64,000 nt of DNA from Melghirimyces profundicolus (GCF_003054245.1 NZ_QBKR01000014.1:41877-105876), one strand, 5' to 3'; positions 42,919 to 51,557 are shown, counted from the first letter of the stretch. Numbers and translations: made by a program. The notes: generated by a model not told the origin, from the letters alone.

Positions 42919-43221
42919 TCATTGGATGAAGGAACCGATGATCGGGTAATCGAACCGCCGTTCCTGAAGAGCCCTCACGATCCCCACGATCGGGGCGATC
43001 AGCCCGATCAGGCCGAAAATGATCAGGAATGGAATACCGATCAGAATAAAGGAGAACAGGTAGGAGATCGACACCAGCAACCAGATCACGAAATGGAACA
43101 CCAGGGCCTGCAGGGAAAGCCGTTTCAGTTCCCGCTCGTTCGTCAGCAACCAGACGACCAGCGGCACCAGCACCGGCGCAAACCAGGTGCTCGCATGGAC
43201 GAGAATTTTCACCACCTTCAA
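42919..43221 (-). CDS. DUF4870-like small membrane protein
   Basis: A 100-residue protein with three hydrophobic segments (about 10-25, 42-66 and 70-90). The family pattern is clear: KILVHASTWFAPVLVPLVVW, NERELKRLSLQALVFH and IAPIVGIVRALQ. DUF4870 proteins have no known function. I place the start at TTG 43221 with AAAGGGGG upstream; the longer frame to 43419 adds low-complexity sequence that runs into the tandem repeat. Confidence 0.8.
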   Translation of the reverse strand: MKVVKILVHASTWFAPVLVPLVVWLLTNERELKRLSLQALVFHFVIWLLVSISYLFSFILIGIPFLIIFGLIGLIAPIVGIVRALQERRFDYPIIGSFIQ

Positions 43222-43391
43222 ATGCGCCGCACCCCCTTTCACTCGGTCATTTTCGATTATCTCACAATCCGATTGGAGAAGGGAGACTTTCGTTCCCGAT
43301 CCATATATATTTCTATATTTCCCAAGGAACCGGCTTGTTACCGAAGGCCTGGAAGCGATGCGAAAAAGTGAGCGGCGGCATTTACCCGAAG

Positions 43392-43515
43392 CCGGTCTCG
43401 CTATGCACTCACAGAGCACAAGTCTCGCCTGGGTCGTTCACTCCCCGGTCTCGCTATGCACTCACAGAGCACAAGTCTCGCCGGGATCCCTTCACTCCCC
43501 GGTCGTCGCTATGCT
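43392..43515. repeat. Tandem repeat, 53-54 bp unit, 2.3 copies
   Basis: Units start at 43392, 43445 and 43499 (partial) with CCGGTCTCGCTATGC and share the ACTCACAGAGCACAAGTC core. The first two copies are almost identical except for a few bases near their ends. The third breaks into short GTCGCTATGCT repeats. It borders the first copy of the dispersed repeat. Confidence 0.85.
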
Positions 43516-43529
43516 GTCGCTATGCTGTT

Positions 43530-43701
43530 CTGCAGGGATGGATGCACTGTCCGCTCCGAATCTTCCTGCTGCGGGCAGGGGCAAAACGCCTTCGGGTGGA
43601 ACACAGAGAACTGGCAGGCTGATTCTCGGCCGGGCAGGACTGCAAAGTCGCTATTTTGGGTAAACGCTTCCCTTCTTCTGAGCCTTACCATAAATCACAA
43701 G
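43530..43701. repeat. Dispersed repeat, copy A (172 bp)
   Basis: This matches 44173-44362 over nearly its whole length: CTGCAG start, AATCTTCCTGCTGCGGGCAG, GGGCAGGACTGCAAAGTCGC, CCCTTCTTCTGAGCC. Copy A lacks about 20 bp in the middle that copy B has. No open frame is kept with synonymous differences, so it is probably not coding. Confidence 0.8.
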
Positions 43702-43755
43702 CTTCTAATGGAATCCGTTGTTATCTCTTTTATGGATGAACTCTCCATCGCCTTC

Positions 43756-43782
43756 ACAGGGACTCCGGCCCAACATAACGTA
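43756..43782 (+). promoter_or_regulatory. SigK-like sporulation promoter
   Basis: CACA with AC at 43756-43757, 16 bp, then CATAACGTA at 43774-43782 match the SigK pattern mACm, 16-17 bp, CATAnnnTA. It is 30 bp ahead of the Trp/Pro-rich peptide gene. SigK acts in the mother cell late in sporulation. Confidence 0.6.
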
Positions 43783-43812
43783 ATGTAAGCAAAAAGGAAG
43801 GGGGTGAGTTTC

Positions 43813-43971
43813 ATGTTCCCTCAGTATTGGATCGGAATCCCCTTCTGCTTTCCGATGGCGGGAGAGTGGTGGATTCCATGGTGGTACAATCCCGTTCCAA
43901 TTATTCCCCATCCCATTCGCCCACCTCCCCCTCGCCGTTCTCCCTCGTACTTACCGCTTCCACCAATGTGA
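43813..43971 (+). CDS. 52-residue Trp/Pro-rich peptide, possible spore coat component
   Basis: A small intact gene too short for ordinary gene calling: ATG 43813, TGA 43969-43971. The peptide has five Trp and about 17 Pro in 52 residues, with WWIPWWYNPVPIIPHPI in the middle and a PPPPRR run, and no charged cluster until the end. An AAGGAAGGGGGTGA ribosome site and a SigK-like promoter precede it. Small aromatic- and Pro-rich proteins are common in spore coats, which fits the promoter, but no family is recognised. It is flanked by the two copies of the dispersed repeat. Confidence 0.6.
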   Translation: MFPQYWIGIPFCFPMAGEWWIPWWYNPVPIIPHPIRPPPPRRSPSYLPLPPM

Positions 43972-44064
43972 ACAGCCCCACCAGGGCTCAGGCTGTCGAA
44001 ACTTTTTTTCAGAGTGCCGGGTTTTGCGAACCGTCGAATTTCAGTTTTTTGAAGAACAAACGAA

Positions 44065-44103
44065 GCATCACTCCCCCTCAAACCAAGTGAGGGGGAGTGA
44101 TGC
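44065..44103. repeat. 16-bp perfect inverted repeat
   Basis: GCATCACTCCCCCTCA and its complement flank a 7-nt loop. It is 94 bp after the peptide gene and may be its terminator, though only TAAAAG follows on the plus strand. The minus strand has a TTCGTTTGTTC tail. Confidence 0.7.
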
Positions 44104-44172
44104 TAAAAGGCTTGCTTTTAAAGTGCAGTTACTCTGTTATTCCAGCGGGGGAACTCAACACTTCACATTTTC

Positions 44173-44362
44173 CTGCAGAGATGGTTGCGCTGTCCGCCCG
44201 AATCTTCCTGCTGCGGGCAGGGGCAAACGCCTTCGGATGTAACACAGAGAAGCTTTTGCCCCTGAACGCCCTTGCCGGCTGATTCTCCGCCGGGCAGGAC
44301 TGCAAAGTCGCTGTTTCGGGTAAACGTTTCCCTTCTTCTGAGCCTGACCATCCATCACAACG
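44173..44362. repeat. Dispersed repeat, copy B (190 bp)
   Basis: This is the longer copy of the element at 43530-43701. It includes AGCTTTTGCCCCTGAACG, absent from copy A, which pairs with CAGGGGCAAA inside the element to form a stem. It ends about 60 bp before the catalase promoter. Confidence 0.8.
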
Positions 44363-44423
44363 CCTTTAGGCAGGAAGTCCGTAAAATGCTGTCTCCATCC
44401 CATTTTTTGGAATCAGAAAATCA

Positions 44424-44455
44424 TTGACACCCCTCCTTATTTAAAATTATTATTA
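44424..44455 (+). promoter_or_regulatory. Catalase promoter with PerR-like box
   Basis: TTGACA (44424-44429) and TATTAT (44448-44453) are 18 bp apart. The 15-bp element 44441-44455 matches the PerR consensus TTATAATNATTATAA at 12 of 14 positions and covers the -10 box. A second TATAAT at 44468-44473 lacks a good -35. Confidence 0.65.
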
Positions 44456-44504
44456 AAAAGAAACCAGTATAATGTTAAACTCTGTATAAAAAGGGGATGG
44501 AACC

Positions 44505-45971
44505 ATGGAGAGCAAAAAACGACTGACCACCAACCAGGGGGTACCCGTGGGGGACAATCAAAATTCCCGTACCGCCGGACAACGGGGACCCACGTTGCTG
44601 GAAGACTACCATCTGATCGAGAAGCTGGCTCATTTCGACCGGGAACGGGTGCCGGAGCGGGTTGTTCATGCCCGGGGTGCCGGGGCCCACGGGGTCTTCC
44701 GCGTCAGCCGTTCCATGAAGAAATACACCCGGGCCGCTTTCCTTCAAGAAGAGGGGCAGGAAACCCCGGTCTTCGTCCGCTTTTCCACCGTGATCCACCC
44801 CGCCGGTTCCCCGGAAACAGCCCGGGATCCGCGGGGGTTTGCGGTCAAATTTTACACGGAGGAAGGGAACTACGACCTCGTCGGCAATCATTTGCCTGTT
44901 TTCTTCATCCGGGACGCCATGAAATTCCCCGACATGATTCACTCCCTCAAGCCGGCTCCGGACACCAACATTCAGGACCCGGACCGTTATTGGGACTTCA
45001 TGACCCTGTCTCCCGAATCCACTCACATGATGACCTGGGTCTTTTCCGATTACGGGACCCCCGCCAACTACCGACAGATGGAAGGCTTCGGGGTGCACGC
45101 TTTCAAATGGGTCAACACCGAAGGGAAAACCGTCTACGTGAAATATTACTGGAAGCCCCTCCAGGGCGTGAAAAACCTCTCCGCGGAAGAAGCGGCCGAA
45201 ATCCAGGGCCGGGATTTCCAGCACGCGACGCGGGATTTGTACGAACATATCGAACGGGGTGACTATCCCGAGTGGGATCTCCATGTGCAGATCATGGATC
45301 CCGAAGATTTGGACCGGTTCGACTGGGATCCGCTGGACCCCACCAAAACTTGGCCGGAAGATCGATATCCCTGGCAACGGGTTGGGCGCATGACCCTGAA
45401 TCGCAACCCGAAAAATTTCTTCGCCGAGGTGGAGCAGTCCGCTTTCTCCCCCAGCGCGCTCGTACCGGGAATTGAGCCATCCGAAGACAAATTGTTGCAG
45501 GGCCGGCTCTTCTCTTACCCCGACACCCAGCGTCACCGGATCGGGCCCAACTACCTCAACCTGCCCATCAACTGCCCCTACGCCCCGGTGAGAAACTACC
45601 AACGGGACGGCAACATGCAGACCCGTACGGATCTGTCCCCGGTGAACTACGAACCCAACCGGTACGGAGATACCCCGGTGGAGGACCCCGCCTACCTGGA
45701 AAGCGAGTCTCCCCTTTCCGGAACCGCCGGCCGCCGGAAGATCCAAAAGACGGACGATTTCCGCCAAGCAGGGGAGCTGTGGCGCGCCTTCACCGAAGCG
45801 GAACGGAAAAACCTGATCCAAAACCTGACCCAGGACCTGAAGCAAGTGAACGAAAAAACCCGGCTCCTCGCTATCTGCAACTTTTACCGGGCCGACCGGG
45901 AGTACGGGGAACGTCTGGCGCAATCCCTCGGTGTCGATCTCAGTCCATACCTGCAACCCTCCGCGGAGTGA
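44505..45971 (+). CDS. katA: Heme catalase, small-subunit type
   Basis: A 488-residue monofunctional catalase that splits H2O2. The catalytic His is in RVVHARGAGAHGVF, the catalytic Asn in DLVGNHLPVFF, and the heme-ligand Tyr in GRLFSYPDTQRHR. The length matches clade 3 enzymes such as Bacillus KatA, which PerR represses; the promoter here also has a PerR-like box. The ATG at 44505 is preceded by AAAGGGGATGG. A terminator follows. The gene symbol is by similarity. Confidence 0.95.
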   Translation: MESKKRLTTNQGVPVGDNQNSRTAGQRGPTLLEDYHLIEKLAHFDRERVPERVVHARGAGAHGVFRVSRSMKKYTRAAFLQEEGQETPVFVRFSTVIHPAGSPETARDPRGFAVKFYTEEGNYDLVGNHLPVFFIRDAMKFPDMIHSLKPAPDTNIQDPDRYWDFMTLSPESTHMMTWVFSDYGTPANYRQMEGFGVHAFKWVNTEGKTVYVKYYWKPLQGVKNLSAEEAAEIQGRDFQHATRDLYEHIERGDYPEWDLHVQIMDPEDLDRFDWDPLDPTKTWPEDRYPWQRVGRMTLNRNPKNFFAEVEQSAFSPSALVPGIEPSEDKLLQGRLFSYPDTQRHRIGPNYLNLPINCPYAPVRNYQRDGNMQTRTDLSPVNYEPNRYGDTPVEDPAYLESESPLSGTAGRRKIQKTDDFRQAGELWRAFTEAERKNLIQNLTQDLKQVNEKTRLLAICNFYRADREYGERLAQSLGVDLSPYLQPSAE

Positions 45972-46003
45972 CAGTCCCTGCCTGTCCCCTCCGTTTCCAA
46001 AAG

Positions 46004-46037
46004 AATGGCCGTCATCCCGGGGATGTCGGCCATTTTC
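46004..46037 (+). terminator. Terminator of the catalase gene
   Basis: A long stem, AATGGCCG-CATCC with GGATG-CGGCCATT, ends in TTTTC 33-66 bp past the stop codon. Confidence 0.85.
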
Positions 46038-46245
46038 ATTTTGGAAAACATCTCTTTATCGCATCTTCCTGCCAATCATCATTTTTTGCTAATTGTGGAC
46101 AACCGTCTCAACCGTTCCTCGCGGCGGTCAAATAAACAGAGCTCAGGAAAATCGATTCGGTCATTTTTCCATGTATATTCTTGAGTCGGATTCTTGAAAA
46201 TAACCAGCGAATGACCATCATCCACTTATTAAGGGAGTGAATCCT

Positions 46246-46983
46246 TTGAAGCAAGAGGGGATACAACAACCATCGACAAATGCGACTGTGATGACGAATT
46301 TAAAGAATTTTGCCGGGGAATTCAATTTAAATAAGTCAGGTTTTCAAGCTGATACCCCCGGTCACTCCACCAATCACGACATGATCCTCCGTCAGGAGCC
46401 GCGAACGGTGAAAGAAATCGGCGCCGGCATCGGGCTTCCATATGAAACAAGACTGGAAATGGCGTTGATGTTGGATGATCATCAATGTGCACTCAACGTT
46501 GCTTTGCATCAATACAACAAACACCATTGGTTAACCGAGGGGGCCGAGTCGTTCCTCAGTTTGCACCACCTGCTTGAGGAACATCGAGACGTCACACAAA
46601 AACATATCGATCAAATCGGCGAACGGGTGGCTCGTCTCGGTGGTGTGCCGACGGCTCATCTGATGACTCAGCATGAGCTTTCGTATATCAAGCATGAGGT
46701 CGAAGGGCGTTACACGATGCGTGACTTTATCCGCAACGATTTGGAGCATGAATTGAAGATTCAGGAAATGATGCGCAAACAAATCTCCCGGGCTCATGAA
46801 CTGCAAGACTGGGGGACCGTTGAAGTTTTGGAAGAGATCTTGTTGAAGCGAGAAGACCTTGGTTACCATCTTTACAGCGTACTGGAAGACGATACATTGG
46901 CACGCGGGATGACTCATTTGTTGGATGGCAATACGGATCGCGCCGGCGACCGACCGATGAATCCCGGATCCAAATTGCAGTAA
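46246..46983 (+). CDS. Dps-like ferritin-family protein, extended
   Basis: A 245-residue protein with a central Dps-type four-helix bundle (about 60-215). The ferroxidase pattern is visible in YNKHHWLTEGAESFLSLHHLLEEHRD, with GGVPTA as the turn to the next helix. Dps proteins store iron and shield DNA from oxidants. It is longer than the usual 150-180 residues, with about 55 extra N-terminal residues rich in Asn, Gln and Thr. The start is TTG 46246 with AAGGGAGTG upstream. The coding sequence uses more A/T-ending codons than its neighbours, which hints at transfer. Confidence 0.8.
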   Translation: MKQEGIQQPSTNATVMTNLKNFAGEFNLNKSGFQADTPGHSTNHDMILRQEPRTVKEIGAGIGLPYETRLEMALMLDDHQCALNVALHQYNKHHWLTEGAESFLSLHHLLEEHRDVTQKHIDQIGERVARLGGVPTAHLMTQHELSYIKHEVEGRYTMRDFIRNDLEHELKIQEMMRKQISRAHELQDWGTVEVLEEILLKREDLGYHLYSVLEDDTLARGMTHLLDGNTDRAGDRPMNPGSKLQ

Positions 46984-47050
46984 TCGTATCGTATGAATGG
47001 GTGCGTGGTCACCCATAGCCACCGAATCATGATCTCCCACCGTGAAGAGG

Positions 47051-47086
47051 CCGAGCCAGGGGTCATTCCTGCTCGGGTTCTTTTTT
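47051..47086 (+). terminator. Terminator of the Dps-like gene
   Basis: CCGAGC pairs with GCTCGG and is followed by GTTCTTTTTT, 68-103 bp past the stop codon. Confidence 0.75.
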
Positions 47087-47261
47087 AAAGATCGATCTCT
47101 GAGACGTCGGGTATGAGTATACCGGATTGAAGCCGAACGTGGAGTTTTAGCGGGACACCCATTTGCAACTGGAAGGTGAAGTGGAGAGTGTTTGCAGGTG
47201 ATCCTCGACAACACTGGAACATCGTTTCGCCGGAACGGATGAACAAGGTTGATAAGAAAGA

Positions 47262-47285
47262 GGGCGTCCTTTGGACGTCCTTTTT
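47262..47285 (+). terminator. Orphan terminator
   Basis: GGGCGTCC pairs with GGACGTCC (one G-T) around TTT and is followed by T5. No intact plus-strand gene precedes it, which fits a lost gene in the region before. Confidence 0.7.
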
Positions 47286-47346
47286 ACAGTAAAATCCACA
47301 TAAAGAAGAAGCGATTTCAGCAAGTGGCTCCAAAAATGGCTTTTCG

Positions 47347-47763
47347 TTACCGTACCTTCCGAAGCATTTTTTTGGCTTTTTTGAGGTAAGCGTATAATGA
47401 CTCTTTTTCCCCCTGTGATACATGCCAATCTTTTGGGATGGATGAGATCACTTTATATATTTGCTGATTCGGTAACTGCTCAATCATTTTTACGAACCGT
47501 AACAGCTCGTCGGAACTGTGAAGCTGATTCAGACACCAATGATAAAAGGCGTTCGGTTTGAGTTTCTGAGGCAGGTAACTCAGTGTATGTGGCGTCCAAT
47601 GACAATCAGGTCGATCCGGAAAATCGTTTCGCGAAAAACTGTGACCATGATCAATCCTATAGATTTGATAGCGGCTCTGACGGAAAGTCTTCTTTAAAAG
47701 AACATTCCTTTTCTTACGGTCAATGTTGCTGACCCATTGATCAAACACAAGAATCCCGCCCAA
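47347..47763 (-). pseudogene. HipA-like kinase, C-terminal fragment
   Basis: The 138-residue frame contains ILVFDQWVSNIDRKKRNVLL and YRIDHGHSF, the catalytic and metal-binding motifs of the HipA-like kinase family found in Bacillus (usually about 250 residues). The frame can be followed upstream to INGGQLGG, then meets a TAA about 10 codons before 47763. The ATP-binding N-terminal half is missing, and there is no ribosome site. I read it as a truncated remnant. A start at TTG 47763 making a short protein is less likely. Confidence 0.6.
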
Positions 47764-47904
47764 TTGTCCACCGTTTATGATGCTCGGCCTTTACGGGAGG
47801 TAACGTTCAGCAGGTTTACGTACACAATTGTGAATGAATTTGCTCGCGAATGGATGGCCGGGTGCGAAATTGTATTGGGATAAGATTGGGTTCGCCCTCT
47901 AAAG

Positions 47905-48192
47905 CTAATCGCCTGATCCAAGGATGATCCGAGAGTTTTTGTTCGGAAAAGCGTGAGACAAAACGGTGGGTGCCGGAACGGCCTTCCCGTTTTGCGACAG
48001 GTTCGTCAGATTTCTCTTTCGCTGCGCCACCTTGGCCGTCTCACCACTGATTTGCCACTCGCCTTTTTCCCCTTTTGATTGGATTTGGGAGATCCCCTTC
48101 CCGAGTGATCCGATCGCCGGTTTAATAAAGACGACAGGATGACGTTCAAGCAGTTTCAGGCCTTGAGTAGAACCACGGAGTTTTAAAGTAAT
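47905..48192 (-). pseudogene. YheC/YheD-like ATP-grasp fragment
   Basis: An open stretch of about 95 codons reads LLERHPVVFIKPAIGSLGKG, then EWQISGETAKVAQR, and stops at TAG 47905-47907. The KPxxGSxGKGI strand is the nucleotide-binding motif of YheC/YheD proteins. Neither the N-terminal part nor the DIR and EVN motifs follow in frame, and another frame takes over after about 47960. It is a remnant, separate from the complete-looking homologue at the left edge. Confidence 0.5.
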
Positions 48193-48262
48193 CGCCCCTT
48201 TTAATGAAAATCAGTGAGTGACTAACTGCTGATCCCTGATACGGTACTCCCTTTCGGGGCAT

Positions 48263-48291
48263 AAAAAAGGCCGAGGATTTTTTCCCCGGCT
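48263..48291 (-). terminator. Terminator of the csoR-copA-copZ operon
   Basis: On the minus strand AGCCGGGG pairs with CCTCGGC and is followed by T6, 93 bp past the copZ stop codon. Confidence 0.7.
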
Positions 48292-48383
48292 ACTGTTCCT
48301 TTTCTTGCTTCGCACTCCTCTTCACTTCACGCCTTCGCCTTTGACGGTCACCAAGTCGATACCTTGTCCGGGTTACAACGGAT

Positions 48384-48590
48384 TTATTCCACATCATAAC
48401 CTTGACCTTCCACGGCTTGCTTCAATGCTGCAATGTCGGTTTTCGTTTCATCAAACTGCACGGTTGCTGTCTTCTCCTCCAAACTCACCCGGGCTTCCTC
48501 GACCCCCGGTACCTTCTCCAGGGCGCCTTCCACCGATTGCTTGCAGTGGCCGCAGGTCATCCCTTCGACCCGGAGTGTAATGGTTGCCAT
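48384..48590 (-). CDS. copZ: Copper chaperone CopZ
   Basis: A 68-residue single HMA domain with the Cu(I)-binding motif GMTCGHC near the N-terminus. It carries Cu(I) in the cytosol to the N-terminal domains of CopA. It is the last gene of the copper operon, 12 bp after copA, with AGGAGG at its start. Confidence 0.95.
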   Translation of the reverse strand: MATITLRVEGMTCGHCKQSVEGALEKVPGVEEARVSLEEKTATVQFDETKTDIAALKQAVEGQGYDVE

Positions 48591-48602
48591 GATCTCACCT
48601 CC

Positions 48603-50999
48603 TTATGCGGATTTCATCAATCGGACCCGTTTGAGACGCAGGGCGTTGCTGACCACCGTGACTGAACTGAAGGCCATGGCCGCCCCGGCAATCCACGGTG
48701 CCAACAGACCGGCTGCCGCCACCGGAATGCCAACGGAATTGTAAAAGAACGCCCAAAACAGGTTCTGCTTGATGTTGCGCAGGGTCAATCGGCTCATCCG
48801 AATCGCGGCTGGAATTGTCCGCAGATCCTCGCTCATCAGAGTGACATCCGCCGCTTCGATGGCGACATCGGTTCCGGTTCCCACCGCCATTCCGATATCC
48901 GCAGCGGCCAGGGCGGGAGCGTCATTGATTCCGTCCCCCACCATGGCCACGGTTTTGCCTTCGTCCTGCAACCGGTTGACTTCTTTGGCTTTATCCTCGG
49001 GCAGAACTTCCGCCCGGACGTGTTGGATTCCGACTTGGTCCGCGATGGCCCGGGCCGTTCGCTCATTGTCCCCGGTTACCATCCACACCTCGATCCCCAT
49101 GTCCGTCAGCTGACGGACCGCTTGGGCCGAGGTTTCTTTGACGGTATCGGCCACGGCGATCAGCCCCGCCGGTTGACCGTTCACCGCCACCCACATGGCG
49201 GTCTTCCCTTCTTCCTCCAAGCGCTCTTTCTCTTTCTCCAAGTCCTCCACCGGGACCTCTTGTTCCCGCATCAGTTTATCCGTGCCGATCCACACCGGTT
49301 TTCCACCGATCACGGTCTGAATTCCATGCCCCGGTATGGCCTTGAACCGATCGGAAGGCAACAGTTCGGCCTGTTGTTCCTCGGCTTTTCGCACGATCGC
49401 CTGTGCCAAGGGGTGTTCCGATGCTTTCTCGGCAGAAGCCGCCCATCGGAGGAGTTCCTCCTCGGACCAGTCGTTGGCGGGCAGAATGTCGGTTAACTCA
49501 GGCTCTCCCTTCGTGAGGGTCCCGGTTTTGTCCAGGATGACGGCGTCGATGCGATGGGTTTGTTCCAGGTACTGCCCCCCTTTAAACAGGATGCCGTTTT
49601 CCGCACCTTTCCCCGTTCCGACCATGATCGAGGTGGGCGTGGCCAATCCCAGGGAACAGGGACAGGCGATCACCAGTACCGCCGTCAAATTGAGGATGGC
49701 CACTTCCAAGTTGCCCGGCGCGAAAAGGAAATACCAGAGAAGAAAGGTGGTGGCGGCAATCACCAGCACGATGGGGACAAAGATGCTCGCGATTCGGTCG
49801 GCCAGCCGTTGTACCGGGGCTTTGGTCCCCTGTGCCTCTTCGACGATCCGGATGATTTGGGAGAGGGCCGTTTCTTTCCCCACCTTGGTGGCGCGGAAGG
49901 TGAGGGTCCCGTTTTTGTTCAGGGTGGCCCCGATCACCTCATCCCCCTCGGATTTGTCCACGGGGATGCTCTCCCCGGTGAGCATCGATTCGTCCACGGC
50001 CGACTGCCCTTCAAGAACGACCCCGTCCACCGGGATCTTTTCACCGGGGCGCACCCGAAGGGTATCGCCTTCCACGACTTCTTCCACGGGAACTTCGATT
50101 TCCTCCCCGTTCCGGACCACCACGGCTTTCTTGGCCTTCAGGTCCATCAACTTTCGGATCGCCTCGGAAGTCCGGCCCTTGGCCCGGGCCTCCAGCAGTT
50201 TGCCCAGTAAGATCAGGGTGATAATAATCGCCGCCGTTTCGAAATACAAGGCATTCCCGCCGGTGAGCAAGATGTACAGGCTGTAGAAATAGGCGGCGGA
50301 CGTTCCCAACGCCACCAACACATCCATGTTGGCGGAGCCGTGTTTCAGGCTCTTCCATGCACCCCGGTAAAACCGCCAACCGGCGTAGAACTGGACCGGG
50401 GTCGCCAACAACAGTTGCACATAGCCATTCAGGAGAATGTCCGGTACCAACCACGCCAACGGCTCCCAATGGTGGAACATGGTCCAGACCAATGGGACAG
50501 AAAGAACGGCGGCAACCAGAAACAACCGTTTTTGAAACCCGATTTCCTTGTCGCGCCCTTCTGTCAGAGCCGTCTCTTCTTCCCGGGGAGCAGCTTCGTA
50601 TCCGAGGTCCTGAACCTTCTGCAGAATCGCCTCCAGTTCCACCGATTCCGGGTGATAAGCGACCGATCCCCGTTCCGTGGCCAGGTTGATCCGGGCTTCC
50701 GTCACTCCGTCCATCCGGTTCAAGGCTTTCTCAATCCGGGCGGCACAACTGGCGCACGTCATGCCGTGTATGTCCAATTCCACCTCTTCATTGGCCACGT
50801 CGTAACCCAGATCCCGGATTTTCTTGACGATATCGGTACTCGATACTTGATCCGGATCGTAGGTGAGGGAGGCTTTCTCCGTCGCCGGGTTGAGGCTGAC
50901 CTCCTCGATCCCCTCCATCCGGGACAATCCTTTCTCGATCCGTTGCGCACAGCTGGCACAATGCATTCCTTCCACTTTCACCTCGAAGGATGGACTCAT
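48603..50999 (-). CDS. copA: Cu(I)-exporting P1B-1 ATPase CopA
   Basis: A 798-residue copper pump with two N-terminal HMA domains (EGMHCASC and HGMTCASC), eight membrane segments, the CPC motif in [13 protein letters not shown], phosphorylation site [20 protein letters not shown] and [10 protein letters not shown]. It expels Cu(I) from the cytosol using ATP. I chose ATG 50999 ([12 protein letters not shown]), with AGGAGG at 8 bases; GTG 51008 is also in frame. It lies between csoR and copZ, the standard Bacillus order. Confidence 0.96.
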   Translation of the reverse strand: MSPSFEVKVEGMHCASCAQRIEKGLSRMEGIEEVSLNPATEKASLTYDPDQVSSTDIVKKIRDLGYDVANEEVELDIHGMTCASCAARIEKALNRMDGVTEARINLATERGSVAYHPESVELEAILQKVQDLGYEAAPREEETALTEGRDKEIGFQKRLFLVAAVLSVPLVWTMFHHWEPLAWLVPDILLNGYVQLLLATPVQFYAGWRFYRGAWKSLKHGSANMDVLVALGTSAAYFYSLYILLTGGNALYFETAAIIITLILLGKLLEARAKGRTSEAIRKLMDLKAKKAVVVRNGEEIEVPVEEVVEGDTLRVRPGEKIPVDGVVLEGQSAVDESMLTGESIPVDKSEGDEVIGATLNKNGTLTFRATKVGKETALSQIIRIVEEAQGTKAPVQRLADRIASIFVPIVLVIAATTFLLWYFLFAPGNLEVAILNLTAVLVIACPCSLGLATPTSIMVGTGKGAENGILFKGGQYLEQTHRIDAVILDKTGTLTKGEPELTDILPANDWSEEELLRWAASAEKASEHPLAQAIVRKAEEQQAELLPSDRFKAIPGHGIQTVIGGKPVWIGTDKLMREQEVPVEDLEKEKERLEEEGKTAMWVAVNGQPAGLIAVADTVKETSAQAVRQLTDMGIEVWMVTGDNERTARAIADQVGIQHVRAEVLPEDKAKEVNRLQDEGKTVAMVGDGINDAPALAAADIGMAVGTGTDVAIEAADVTLMSEDLRTIPAAIRMSRLTLRNIKQNLFWAFFYNSVGIPVAAAGLLAPWIAGAAMAFSSVTVVSNALRLKRVRLMKSA

Positions 51000-51012
51000 C
51001 AGCAACACCTCC

Positions 51013-51276
51013 TTATTTCACGAAAGAGCGCAGGACCTCCACCATTTCCCGGATTTTCGGCTCCCCTTCCCCGGATTGGATCGCTTCGGTCATGCAGCTT
51101 TTCGCGTGCCCTTCCAGGATTTGAAGCCCGATGCTGTTGGCGGCGGATTTGATGGCGGCCAGTTGGGCCAAGACATCCATGCAGTATCGGTCTTCCTCCA
51201 CCATCTTTTGAACGCCGCGAACTTGTCCTTCCACCCTTCGCAATCGGTTCAGAAGCTTGTCTTTATCGTATTGCAT
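51013..51276 (-). CDS. csoR: Copper-sensing repressor CsoR
   Basis: An 87-residue all-helical repressor. The Cu(I) ligands Cys32, His57 and Cys61 are all present ([16 protein letters not shown]). Without copper CsoR binds the operon promoter; Cu(I) releases it. A matching inverted repeat lies 38 bp upstream. First gene of the operon with copA and copZ. Confidence 0.95.
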   Translation of the reverse strand: MQYDKDKLLNRLRRVEGQVRGVQKMVEEDRYCMDVLAQLAAIKSAANSIGLQILEGHAKSCMTEAIQSGEGEPKIREMVEVLRSFVK

Positions 51277-51313
51277 AGCCTTCCCGCCTTTGTTTTGGTT
51301 TACTTAATATAGG

Positions 51314-51330
51314 ATACCCCTGTATGGTAT
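51314..51330. promoter_or_regulatory. CsoR operator
   Basis: ATACC and GGTAT flank 7 bp (CCTGTAT), resembling known CsoR sites of the form TACCC-N-GGGTA. A TATATT -10-like box lies just downstream on the minus strand, so CsoR bound here would block the csoR-copA-copZ promoter. Confidence 0.65.
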
Positions 51331-51557
51331 TTATCTAAACATGGCTGAGGAATTCCTGTCAACTATGATAAAGGAACCGTCCAACAGGATTCATACAGTT
51401 CATGCCTCATTTAAGGGTTCTTGCTCCATGACCTTGCAAATGGTTCCGTCTGAACCATCATCCGGCTGAAGCTCTGCAACGGTTGGTAAGGTCAAGAGGT
51501 TCGTTACATGATGAAAACCGTAATGGAAACCCTACCGGAAAAGGAGGTGAATCCATC

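Larger units (their letters stand above)
46984..47346. other. Gene-free region after the Dps-like gene
   Basis: No intact gene. It holds the Dps terminator, a second terminator at 47262, and between them, on the plus strand near 47145-47250, short blocks such as THLQLEGEVESV interrupted by stops that look like decayed coding sequence of unknown origin. Confidence 0.4.

Noticed and set aside
42690..42929. Plus-strand frame of 79 codons
   Set aside because: No ribosome site, starts on a hairpin arm and resembles no known protein.
43392..43515. Possible CRISPR array
   Set aside because: Whole units repeat with no variable spacers between them and no cas genes nearby; it is an ordinary tandem repeat.
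43509..44351. Two related minus-strand frames (60 and 62 codons) inside the dispersed repeats
   Set aside because: Both start MVRLRRRE, but there are several replacement changes, an indel and no ribosome sites; similarity comes from the DNA repeat.
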